Shown here in pieces: positions 12,109 to 21,900 of a DNA stretch of 64,000 bases. A program made the translations under genes and the position numbers. How positions within the stretch are numbered: the stretch's first letter is position 1; each line of letters begins with the position of its first letter. The stretch comes from Collinsella sp. AF25-2LB (GTDB lineage: Bacteria > Actinomycetota > Coriobacteriia > Coriobacteriales > Coriobacteriaceae), in the NCBI RefSeq assembly GCF_003458415.1, contig NZ_QRUF01000003.1, positions 62,001 to 126,000 of the forward strand, read 5' to 3'. The notes under the pieces are model-generated. The model saw only the letters and a list, made by a program, of their open reading frames with translations. It did not search any database and was not told the origin of the DNA.

Positions 12109-12597
12109 ATGATTTCGTTCATCCGTATTGACGACCGTATGATCCATGGGCAGACCGTTACCCGTTGGGCCCTCGAGTATCCCTGCGACGGTCTTATCGC
12201 CGTCAACGACGCTGCAGCGTCCAACCCCGTGCTCAAGGAGGCCTACAAGAGTGCCTCGGGCAAGAAGACGTTCGTGTGGACCAAGGAGCACTTCAAGGAG
12301 GTCTCCGAGAAGGTTCTCAAGTCCGACACCAAGTACTTCCTGATCACCAAGAACCCGCTCGACATGAAGGAACTTCTCGTCGATTTTGGCTTTAAGCCCG
12401 GCATGGACCGCATCATCGTCGGTCCCTGCAACGATCGTCCCGGCACCACCAAGCTCGGCAACAACCAGTCGATCACGCAGGAAGAGGCCCAGGCGCTCGA
12501 GGATCTCACCAACGCCGGCTACACGGTCGAGTTCGCCCTTATCAAGGAGAAGTCCATCGGTGAGTGGCCCAAGTTCCGCGGTCAGTTTGGCTTCTAG
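12109..12597 (+). CDS. PTS mannose/sorbose-family EIIB component
   Basis: The 162-residue protein begins ISFIRIDDRMIHGQ. His13 in MIHGQ is the conserved phosphorylated residue that passes phosphate to the incoming sugar. Full length for a free-standing EIIB of this family. AAAGGGAGA lies before the ATG. It follows IIA by 79 bases in the same operon. The sugar cannot be told from sequence; mannose, fructose, sorbose, GlcNAc and amino sugars are all known for the family. Confidence 0.93.
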   Translation: MISFIRIDDRMIHGQTVTRWALEYPCDGLIAVNDAAASNPVLKEAYKSASGKKTFVWTKEHFKEVSEKVLKSDTKYFLITKNPLDMKELLVDFGFKPGMDRIIVGPCNDRPGTTKLGNNQSITQEEAQALEDLTNAGYTVEFALIKEKSIGEWPKFRGQFGF

Positions 12598-12668
12598 TTA
12601 GGCGCCAGCCGCATTTTGGTGCCTACAGCCCTGGGGGAAAGGGCTGAGGAATAAAGAAAGGGGAAAGC

Positions 12669-13526
12669 ATGGCAATCAATGCATTCCAAGCCGCGCTGTT
12701 CGGCCTGTTCGCCTGCCTGGCATCACTGCCTGGCATGGGTGGCACGACGATCGGCAACTACACTCTGGGTCGTCCTCTGGTCGCCGGCCTCATCGTCGGC
12801 ATCATCATGGGCGATATGCAGACGGGCATCCTCGTCGGCGCTGCCATCCAGGTTGTCTACATCGCTCTCGTGACCCCCGGCGGAACCGTCTCCGCCGACG
12901 TCCGCGCCGTGTCCTATATCGGCATCCCGCTGGCGATCCTCGCCATCAAGAACTCGGGCATCGATCCCGCCTCCGCTGAGGCTGCCGGCATGGCCGCATC
13001 CCTCGGTGCCGCCGTCGGCACGCTCGGCACTGTGCTCTTCTATGGCACCGCCACCATTAACCTGGTATGGCAGGGCATGGGCTGGAAGTGGCTCGAGAAG
13101 GGCGACCTCCACAAGCTCTACCTGGTCAACAACGTTCTGCCTTGGATCGGTCACATCGTCTGCTCGTTCCTCCCGACGTTCATCATCACCATGGGCGGCA
13201 CCGCCATGGTCGACCTCATGAAGACCTACATGCCCATGGACGGCATCGCGATGAAGACGCTGTTCACCGTCGGCTCGCTGCTGCCTACCGTCGGTATCGC
13301 CATCCTGCTCAAGCAGGTCATCTCCAAGCCGACGGACTTCCTCACGTTCTTCTTCGGCTTCACCCTGTCCGCTGTCATGGGATGCAACCTGATTGCCGCC
13401 GCCGGCATCGGCTGCTTCTTCGCCCTGATCAACTATGAGATCGCTTCGCTCAAGATCGACCTCGCAAACGCTCCCAAGGCAGCTATCGCCTCGGGCTCCG
13501 ATGATGAGGAAGAGGAGGACATCTAA
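12669..13526 (+). CDS. PTS mannose-family EIIC membrane component
   Basis: The 285-residue integral membrane protein has several hydrophobic segments. It shows the family's N-terminal pattern (GLFACLASLPGMGGTTIGNYTLGRPLVAG, here spanning residues 12-40) with GDMQTGILVGA after it. With IID it forms the membrane channel that moves the sugar. The C-terminus ends in an acidic run. AAAGGGG precedes the ATG. The stop overlaps the IID start codon by one base, which implies translational coupling. Confidence 0.93.
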   Translation: MAINAFQAALFGLFACLASLPGMGGTTIGNYTLGRPLVAGLIVGIIMGDMQTGILVGAAIQVVYIALVTPGGTVSADVRAVSYIGIPLAILAIKNSGIDPASAEAAGMAASLGAAVGTLGTVLFYGTATINLVWQGMGWKWLEKGDLHKLYLVNNVLPWIGHIVCSFLPTFIITMGGTAMVDLMKTYMPMDGIAMKTLFTVGSLLPTVGIAILLKQVISKPTDFLTFFFGFTLSAVMGCNLIAAAGIGCFFALINYEIASLKIDLANAPKAAIASGSDDEEEEDI

Positions 13527-14353
13527 TGGCAGAGAAGAAGAAACTCTCTAAGAAAACGCTTGCCAAGTCGTTCCGCAACTGGTCCTATGGCAACCTGACT
13601 TGCTTCTCGCAGGAGCACATGCAGACCTTCGGTTACCTGTGCGCCATGCTTCCGATCGTCGAGGAGCTCTACGACACGCCCGAGGAGCAGAAGCAGGCCC
13701 TCCAGACCTACTCCGCGTTCTTCAACACCGAGCCGCAGATCGGCACCATGATTGTCGGCGTCACCGCCGGCCTCGAGGAGGCTCGCGCAAACGGCGAGGC
13801 CATCGACGACGACGCCATCAACGGCATCCGCGCCGGCCTCATGGGCCCGCTCGCCGGCCTTGGCGACTCGCTGATCGTCGGTACCCTGATCCCGATCCTG
13901 CTCGGTATCGCCCTCGGTCTCTCGACCGGCGGCTCTCCGCTCGGTGCCATCTTCTATATTGTCGTGTGGAACCTGCTCATGTTCCTTGGCATGCGCTTTG
14001 CCTACAACCAGGGCTATGAGCTCGGCGGCAAGGCGGTCGAGGCCCTCGTCGGCCCCAAGGCCAAGGCTCTGCGTGATTCCATCGTGATGGTCGGTACCAT
14101 GGTCATCGGTGCAGTCGGTGCTACCTGGGTCTCCATCACCTGCAGCCCCAATCTGGTGCTGCCCGGCGGCGGTAAGTTCCAGGACACGCTCGACGGAATC
14201 TATCCGCACCTGCTGCCCATGGTCTTCATCATCTTCTGCTGGTACATGATGACCAAGAAGAAGGTCAACCCCATCGTTATGATGCTGATCCTCGTTGTGA
14301 TCGCATTTGTGGGCGTTCTCATTGGCTTCTTCGACCCGGCACTGAGCTACTAG
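13526..14353 (+). CDS. PTS mannose-family EIID membrane component
   Basis: The 275-residue protein shows family features: SFRNWSYGNLTCFSQEHMQ near the N-terminus, then GLMGPLAGLGDSLIVGTLIP, and C-terminal hydrophobic segments. It pairs with IIC in the sugar-translocating complex. It starts within the IIC stop codon (TAATG). The operon ends at the terminator at 14376. Confidence 0.93.
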   Translation: MAEKKKLSKKTLAKSFRNWSYGNLTCFSQEHMQTFGYLCAMLPIVEELYDTPEEQKQALQTYSAFFNTEPQIGTMIVGVTAGLEEARANGEAIDDDAINGIRAGLMGPLAGLGDSLIVGTLIPILLGIALGLSTGGSPLGAIFYIVVWNLLMFLGMRFAYNQGYELGGKAVEALVGPKAKALRDSIVMVGTMVIGAVGATWVSITCSPNLVLPGGGKFQDTLDGIYPHLLPMVFIIFCWYMMTKKKVNPIVMMLILVVIAFVGVLIGFFDPALSY

Positions 14354-14375
14354 TCATCATCCCCTGGCCCCCTGT

Positions 14376-14415
14376 AAGGCCGTGCGGCCTCAACCGCACG
14401 GCCTTCTGATTTTGC
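14376..14415 (+). terminator. Terminator of the PTS operon
   Basis: A perfect 12-bp stem AAGGCCGTGCGG / CCGCACGGCCTT with a 6-nt loop is followed by CTGATTTT. It lies 22 bases after the IID stop. Confidence 0.88.
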
Positions 14416-14548
14416 GCCGCCCTTCAAGGGCAATATGGCCAGCGACCTCCATCGCCTACACGACACCCGCTATATTGCTCTTGAAAGATGACGTATTCGA
14501 CAAACGATGCACTTGCGCATGATGCACACTTTGCACGAGGAGGACCAT

Positions 14549-14875
14549 ATGCACGAGAAACATGGACACGACCTTTCGCGCGACGACTTGATTCGCGAGG
14601 CAAAGATGCAGACCGATGCTATTCAGCGGCTCAATGTTTGGCTGCGCCTGGGCTATTCGCTCGTGGCGATTGGCTTTTTGATGGGGATGTGGGGTATGCA
14701 GGGCGGCCCCGGCTGGGGTGTCCCCGTGGGCATCGTGTGCCTGGTGGTGGGCACTCCGCTTTCGATCGTGCTTAAGGTCGGCACGACCAACGCCAAAAAG
14801 AATGTCGAGCGCATGCTCGAGGCCGCTGGTGTCGACGTTGAGGAGCTTATGCGACGCAAGAAGGACGAGCAATAG
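14549..14875 (+). CDS. Small two-span membrane protein, unknown function
   Basis: The 108-residue protein starts MHEKHGHD after AGGAGGA. It has two hydrophobic segments near residues 31-49 and 55-72 with a Gly-rich turn (GMQGGPGWG), then a charged C-terminal helix ending RRKKDEQ. An upstream in-frame ATG at 14507 lacks a ribosome site. The His-rich start is not enough to call metal binding. No recognised family. It stands alone between the PTS operon and a MarR regulator. Confidence 0.7.
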   Translation: MHEKHGHDLSRDDLIREAKMQTDAIQRLNVWLRLGYSLVAIGFLMGMWGMQGGPGWGVPVGIVCLVVGTPLSIVLKVGTTNAKKNVERMLEAAGVDVEELMRRKKDEQ

Positions 14876-14943
14876 ACTTCCGCGTTGGGGTATCATAAAT
14901 AATTGTTGCGAAGGTTAACTAATGTACGGCAAATGACGGTTTT

Positions 14944-15420
14944 ATGGCCCTTCTAGAGTTGCAAAGGACAATATCCCCAGTGGATTACGATGACGTCGCT
15001 CGAAAACTGATTGTGTACTCACGTTCCCTTGCCAAGGGATCCTTGAGTGCTGCCGGCGGCGCCAGTGTGGGCGAGGCACCGGTTTTACAGTATCTATCGG
15101 GTATTGACGGTGATGTCATTCCCTCCGAGATTGCCAAGAAGCTGAAATTCTCCCGTGCGCGCATGTCGCATATCTTGGATTCACTCGAGAGTAAGGGTTA
15201 CGTTCAGCGCAGGACTGATCCAAACGATCGTCGGCGTGTGCTGGTGAGCATTACCAAGGAAGGCCGTGATTTCGCGGCGAAAAAAAATGCCGAGAGTGTG
15301 GCATCGCTCTCGAAACAACTCTCAGCGCTCGGCGAGCACGATGCCCAGGAGCTCGTGCGCATCCTGAATAAAGCTTACAGCCTTACCTATGATGCCGACG
15401 ACTACCTGGACAATCTATAA
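14944..15420 (+). CDS. MarR-family transcriptional regulator
   Basis: The up-to-158-residue protein carries a MarR winged helix: IPSEIAKKLKFSRARMSHILDSLESKGYV as recognition region (about residues 60-88), then the wing RRTDPNDRRRVLVSIT. It acts as a DNA-binding dimer. The ATG at 14944 has no ribosome site; GTG at 14980, 11 bases after AAAGGA, is a good alternative. It is upstream of the GH31 gene, whose promoter region holds the 10-bp palindrome ACCAATTGGT, a plausible target. Confidence 0.88.
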   Translation: MALLELQRTISPVDYDDVARKLIVYSRSLAKGSLSAAGGASVGEAPVLQYLSGIDGDVIPSEIAKKLKFSRARMSHILDSLESKGYVQRRTDPNDRRRVLVSITKEGRDFAAKKNAESVASLSKQLSALGEHDAQELVRILNKAYSLTYDADDYLDNL

Positions 15421-15936
15421 GGATAAAGACAGACATTTAGGTGCATCTTGAAATGCACCCGGGACAGTTGTGCCCATCAGCCACCGTCAACATCTCATTC
15501 CAAACCAAATCAGCCAACGTACGTCATGGCAATCCCCGGTAGGTTGCAGGATGGCGGCTGAGCCTTTCCCTCGGGAAACTTCGCGAAGCCCAGTTCCCGA
15601 GGGAAAGGTATGGTCTGTGTAATACCAGATAAACAGTACATTTTTGCTAGATTGGTATTTGACTGAAGAACCAATTGGTATGGCTTATTAAGCCCACCTT
15701 GCCGTTGACGCTTATTTTGCTGCCGCTGGGAGAATTCCGAACTTGGGTGCGCAAGTGCTCCCATATGTTGATATGACCTAGTAGGTGGCTATCTGGTTAC
15801 TACCAGTTGGCCCCTTGGTAACGGGTGGCCCCCATTGTGCGGAATGTACCGAACATCTCCGTTTGATACGTTTTCCCATGCTGCCGGGGGGGGGGGCGTC
15901 CTCGGCACCTCAGCATGTCGGAAGAAAGGAGACCAG
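15421..15936 (+). promoter_or_regulatory. Long leader/promoter region of the GH31 gene
   Basis: This gene-free stretch of about 500 bases holds several structures. A hairpin GGTGCAT/ATGCACC lies at 15440-15459 without U-tract, and a strong hairpin CCTTTCCCTCGGGAA / TTCCCGAGGGAAAGG at 15563-15608. Direct repeats ATTGGTAT occur at 15651 and 15674, 23 bp apart, and the palindrome ACCAATTGGT at 15670-15679. A run of 11 G lies at 15886-15896, about 40 bases before the start codon. No convincing -35/-10 pair was found. The layout suggests a regulated surface-protein gene. Confidence 0.55.
15886..15896 (+). other. Homopolymer tract of 11 G
   Basis: Eleven consecutive G lie upstream of the ribosome site (AAAGGAG at 15926) of the giant GH31 gene. 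Such tracts are prone to slipped-strand length change in many bacteria. Here the tract is upstream of the chosen start, so it could only alter expression through promoter or leader spacing. Confidence 0.7.
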
Positions 15937-18900
15937 ATGCGCAGGAATTCCATTTTTACGAAACGGTGGGTGAAGGGAAGCGCGGTCCTCGTTGCCACTG
16001 CAGCGACGCTCGTGTTTGCCAATCCCCAGCAGGCGATTGCCACGCCACTCAAGGGCGTCGACTCGGCGACCGTGTCCCAGTCTGCCTCGAATGTCGTCGA
16101 CATCGATTTCGCTGACGGCATCAAGGGCCGTATTACGTTCCTCGAGGACGGTATTTTCCGTTATAACGTCGACCCCAAGGGTGAGTTTTCCGAGTACGCC
16201 ACGCCGCGCAGTAAGTCCCACACGGCTAAGATCCAGGCTCAGCCCGATACCTCGGACACCTACAGCAAGCCGAGTGCGACGGTTGCCGACAAGGGCGACA
16301 CTATCGAGATCACCGGCGGAAAGGCGACCGTGATCCTGGACAAGGCGACTGGCAAGATGAGTATCAAGTCAGGCGACCGTGTCGTGGTTTCCGAGTCCGC
16401 GTCCCTCGACCTTGATAAGAAGGGTACCGTCCAGACGCTCGCCAAGGAGAAGTCCGAGAACTTCTTTGGCGGCGGCACCCAGAACGGACGCTTCCTGCAC
16501 ACCAACCAGACCATCGCCATCTCCAACACGAACAACTGGACCGATGGCGGCGTTGCCTCGCCCAACCCGTTTTATTGGACGAGTGACGGCTACGGCGTGC
16601 TCCGAAACACGTTTGCAGAGGGTTCCTACGACTTCGGTTCCACGGACTCATCGACGGTCACGACTTTGCACAGCGAGAATGAGTTTGATGCCTACTACTT
16701 CGTGGCGACCAACGAGGGAGCTTCGAACGTGGCAACTGAGATGCTGCAGGACTACTACAAGGTGACCGGTAACCCGGTACTGCTGCCCGAGTACGGGTTC
16801 TACCTTGGTCATCTTAATGCCTATAACCGTGATGGCTGGTCAACGACCTCGGGTCAAAAGAAGTGGGAGACCAAGGGCAGCAAGTCCTCGAGCGAGAAGG
16901 GCGACGTTAAGTACGAGTCTGGCATGTCGACGGGCTACAAGCTCGACGGCACACTTGCGGCCGAGACGCTCAACGGTGAGGGCCCTACGGTTGATACCGA
17001 GAACATGAAAGCGACCGATTTCGACCGCCAGTTCTCTGCTCGGCAGGTTATCGATGACTACGAGGACAGCGACATGCCGCTCGGCTGGTTCCTGCCGAAC
17101 GACGGCTACGGCGCCGGCTATGGCCAGAACGGTTACTACAAGACCGGCGGCGTCAACTCCGACGGAGCGAGCTCGGCCGACCGTCTTAACGCTGTGCGTG
17201 CCAACGTCGACAACCTTAAGAAGTTCACCGAGTATGCCAACTCAAAGGGTGTGAGCACGGGCTTGTGGACCCAGTCCAACCTTGAGCCCGACAGCAACCC
17301 TGAGACCCCGTGGCATCTGCTTCGCGACTTCGACGCCGAGGTCAAGACGGGAGGCATCACTACCCTTAAGACCGACGTTGCCTGGGTTGGATCTGGCTAC
17401 TCCTTTGGTCTTAATGGCATCAAGACAGCTTATGACACGGTGACGACCGGCGCTAACAAGCGCCCCAACATCATCACGCTCGATGGTTGGGCCGGCACGC
17501 AGCGCTTTGGTGGCATTTGGACCGGCGACCAGTATGGCGGTAACTGGGAGTACATTCGCTTCCATATCCCCACGTATATCGGTCAGAGTCTTTCGGGCAA
17601 CCCCAACATCGGCTCCGACATGGATGGCATTTTTGGCGGCGACCCCATCATCTCTGCGCGTGACTACCAGTGGAAGACGTTCACGCCCTCTATGCTCGAC
17701 ATGGACGGTTGGGGCACCTACCGTAAATCGCCCATGACGCACGGCGATCCCTACACAGGCATCTCGCGCTTCTACCTCAAGCTCAAGGCGCAGCTCATGC
17801 CCTATATCTACACGAGCGCGGCCTCGGCGGCCAACATCGACACGGGTAACGGCGATGCCGGCCTGCCCATGATCCGCGCCATGCTGCTTTCCGATAACTC
17901 CGAGTACGCCGCAAGCACCTCGACGCAGTACCAGTATATGTTCGGTGAGAACTTCCTAGTGGCACCGGTGTATCAGGATACCCAGGCAGACGAGAACGGC
18001 AACGACATTCGCAATGGGATTTACCTCCCCAACTACGGCACCGACGAGAATCCCACCATCTGGATCGATTACTTCTCGGGTAAGCAGTATCGCGGCGGCC
18101 AGGTTCTCAACAACTACGAGGCTCCGCTTTGGAAGCTGCCGCTGTTTGTGAAGGCCAACGCTATCGTGCCGATGTACGCCGAGAACAACAACCCCGAGGC
18201 CGTGAGCGACACCAACACCAAGGGTACCGACCGCAGCCAGCGTATCGTCGAGTTCTTCGCCACCGAGGGCGACGGCACCTTTACGCAGTACGAGGACGAC
18301 GGCTCCTCCATCGAGAACAACACGACTGAGGACGATTCCTACGGTACGATCGACAATATCTCCTACGGTGAGCATGTGAGCACCGTCTACAGATCCAAGG
18401 CCGCAGGCGGCACCGCGACCTTTACCGCCGAAGCCTCGCAGGGTGGCTACAACGGCTACGACTCCAATCGCACCACGACCTTCGTGGCCAACGTGTCCGC
18501 CAAGCCCATGAGCGTCGTCGCCAAGAACGGCGGATCCGCGCTCAACGTGGTTGAGGTCGACTCGCAGGAGACCTTTGACACCGCGACCCCCGAGGCCGGC
18601 CAGGCGGTCTACTTCTACAGCGAGACCCCTAACCTCAACCACTACGGCAGCGATGTGGACGGCACCGAGGCCGAGCGGGGCGAGAGCTTTAACAACACCA
18701 AGATCACCACGAACCCCAAGGTCTACGTCAAGTTCGCGAAGACCGATGTTGCTGCGGCGGCGCAGACGCTCGAGCTGGGCGGTTTCGTGAACGCCGACGC
18801 CACGCTCACAGCCGATCGCCTCAACGAGAGCCTCTCCGCACCCACGAACCTTGCTGCCCCCGAGGACGTCACGACCCCAACGAGCATCAAGCTCACCTGG

Positions 18901-21900
18901 GGAAAGGTCGATGGTGCTACCTCCTACGACCTTAAGGTCGACGGCACCGTGTTCGCCGTGGGTGATGCGGCCGAGTTCACGCACACCGACCTCGCCTACA
19001 ATAGCAAGCACACCTACCAGATTCGTTCGCGCAACGCCGAGGGCTACTCCGCCTGGAGCGATGTGCTCGAGGCGAACTCCGCACTCGATCCGTGGCGGAA
19101 CGTCCCCGACGCCGAGCAAATCACCTGGGAGGGCTCACTTTACGGCAGCCATAAGGCCGAGCTCGCCTTCGACCATGAGTTCCAGTCGGGCGACGGCGGT
19201 TTCCACTCCGGTGGCAACGATCTGGGCAAGGCGCTTACCGTTGACTATGGACGCGCTTACAAGCTCGATAAGCTCGAGTACTATCCGCGCGATGACGCCG
19301 GCAACGGCACTGTGACCAAGATGCGTGTTGAGACGAGTCTCGATGGCGTCCACTGGACGAGCCAGGAGGTCGATTGGGCACGTTCCGCTGATTGTAAGAC
19401 GGTAGCGTTTGACGGCACCGTGGCCGCCCGTTACGTGCGCATGACACCGCTCGCCTCGGTCGGCAATTTCTTCTCCGCGTCCGAGATTGCCATCTACAAG
19501 ACCGACGGCACGGATGGCTTCGCCGTGGGCTCCAACCTCAACAAGGCCACGATCTCCGACGGAGACTACTCCAACATGAAGAACTATCTGGGCCTCGAGA
19601 ATCGCGAGCCCGATACCCCGACGTTCGGTTCGCAGATCCGCGACCACTTCGCCGACCTCAACGATAACGGCGTTTACGACGTCTACGATTACTCGTTCAC
19701 CATGGCGGGTCTTGACGGCGGCACTAAACAAAAGGGAAAGGTCGCAGGTTCGCTCGCGGTGATTCCGAGCAAGACCGAGGTCGAGGCCGGTGATGAGATC
19801 ACCGTTGATGTCTATGCGGCCGACGCCAAGAACGTCAACGCCCTGGGCGCTCTCGTCAACTTCAAGAGCGACCAGTTCGAGTTTGTGTCCGAGAGCATCG
19901 CGCAGGACGGCTCGACTGCCGGCATGGAGAACCTGTCTCGCGAGAAGGTCCAGTTCGCGGACAGAACGCAGACTATCAATCTCGCCTTTGCCAACCGCGG
20001 CGATGGCAAGCTCTACAACGGTACCGGCGCGGTGGCGAGTTTCAAGCTCAAGGCCAAGACCGCCGGCAAGGTCGAACTGCCCTCGACATCTTGGCTCATC
20101 GGTCCGGCATGCGACGCACTTGAGTTTGCGAGCGACGGCACGGTGACGATGCCGGATGTTCCTCAGCCAACGGTCGCCGAGTACGGTCAGGACGCCTTCA
20201 ACATCACGATGACCAACGATGAGCTCACGACCGACGACGGGACCAACGTCGAGAAACTTATCCAGCAGAAGAGCTATAACGCGCTGTTCGATAATAACGA
20301 GGGCGACAACGGCTTTGAGTTCCTATGGAACTGGAGCGGCAACTGGGACAGCGAGGGTAAGCTTCCGAGTTACGTGAAGCTTCCCACCACGATGACATTC
20401 GCATTTAAGACGCCGTCGAAACTCGATAGTGTCGAGGTCGTTAACCGCAACGGTGGCAACGGAACCGTGCAGAAGATCAAGGCTGTCGTGACGTTCGAGG
20501 ATGGCTCGACCCAAGAGTTCGCGGGCGGGGAGTACGATTCCTTCCTTGCTCGCTACGCCTTTGACCTCTCTGCCGAGAACAAGGGCAAGAAGGCGACCAA
20601 GGTCGAGGTCACGCCGCTTGAGGCATCGGGTGACCAGATGCTCACACTGCGTGAGGTCAACTTCAACTACACGCAGGGTGTCGAGGCCATCGAGGGTGTC
20701 GAGCTAGGCAAGAACCAGACCGAGTTCTTTGAAGGCGACATTACGCCCGTCGACGCCAAGGCTACGCCTGAGAGCGCTGGCTACCCCTATGTGACGGTCG
20801 AGAGCTCCGACCCCTCTGTGGTAAGCGTCTCCGCTGTTCAGGCTGGCGATAGCGTGAGCTACTACCTGCGTGCCAACAAGGCCGGCAAGGCAAAGATCAC
20901 GGTGGCGTCGGTACTCGACCCCTCCAAGACCGCATCCTATGAGGTCGAGGTCAAGGCTGGTGTCGATACCTCTGCGCTCGTAGCAGCGCTTTCCAAGGCC
21001 GCGGGCTACAGCGAGTCCGTCTACACCAAGGATTCCTATGCAGCTCTCACCACTGCGGTCGAGGCGGCTCAGAAGCTCCTCGACAGCGGCCAGGGCAGCT
21101 ATAGCAAGAAGGATGTCGCAGACGCCACAGCCAAGATCGAGAAGGCAATCGACGGCCTCAAGATGCGCCCTGTTGATGAGAAGATTCTCATCAACACGCC
21201 CGAGAACCGCAAGAACGTCAAGGTGGCCGGCTTCTCGAGTGAGGCCGACTACGAGGGCAGCAACGCCGTCAACGCTCTCGACGGCGACGAGCGGACGCTT
21301 TGGCACAGCGACTGGGCCCATGGGACCGGTATGCCCCAGTATCTGAGTGTCGACCTGGGCCGCGACTACGATCTCACCGACGTTACATTCCTGCCGCGCC
21401 AGGACGGCGGCACTAACGGCGATATCTTCGAGGCCGAGATACTGGTCTCCGACACTGCCGACGGTTATGAGAAGGGCACCGCCGCGTCGATGGGTACGTT
21501 CGCCTTCGACAACGATGGCCGCGTGCTCACCGACCGTGGCGACTGGAAACAGATGAGCTTTGGCGCCGCGCGCGGTCGCTACGTGACCGTCAAGGTGATT
21601 CACGCCGGCGGGGGCGACGTTGATGCCTACTGCAGCATGGCGGAGCTCAAGTTCTACGGTACGGCCGTCCCCGATCCGGTGGCGAAGGATGATCTCACTG
21701 CCGCGATCGAAAAGGTTGATGCCGAGCTTGCCGCCGGCGACCTCAAGGCCGGCGACTACACCGAGGCCTCCTGGACGGCGCTCGAGAACGCCCTGGCGAG
21801 CGCCCGCGCCATCTTGAGCGACGAGGATGCCACGCAGGACGAGGTCGACCAGGCGCTCAGGGCGCTCGAGAGCGCCCGCGACGCGCTCGAGAAGACCCCG

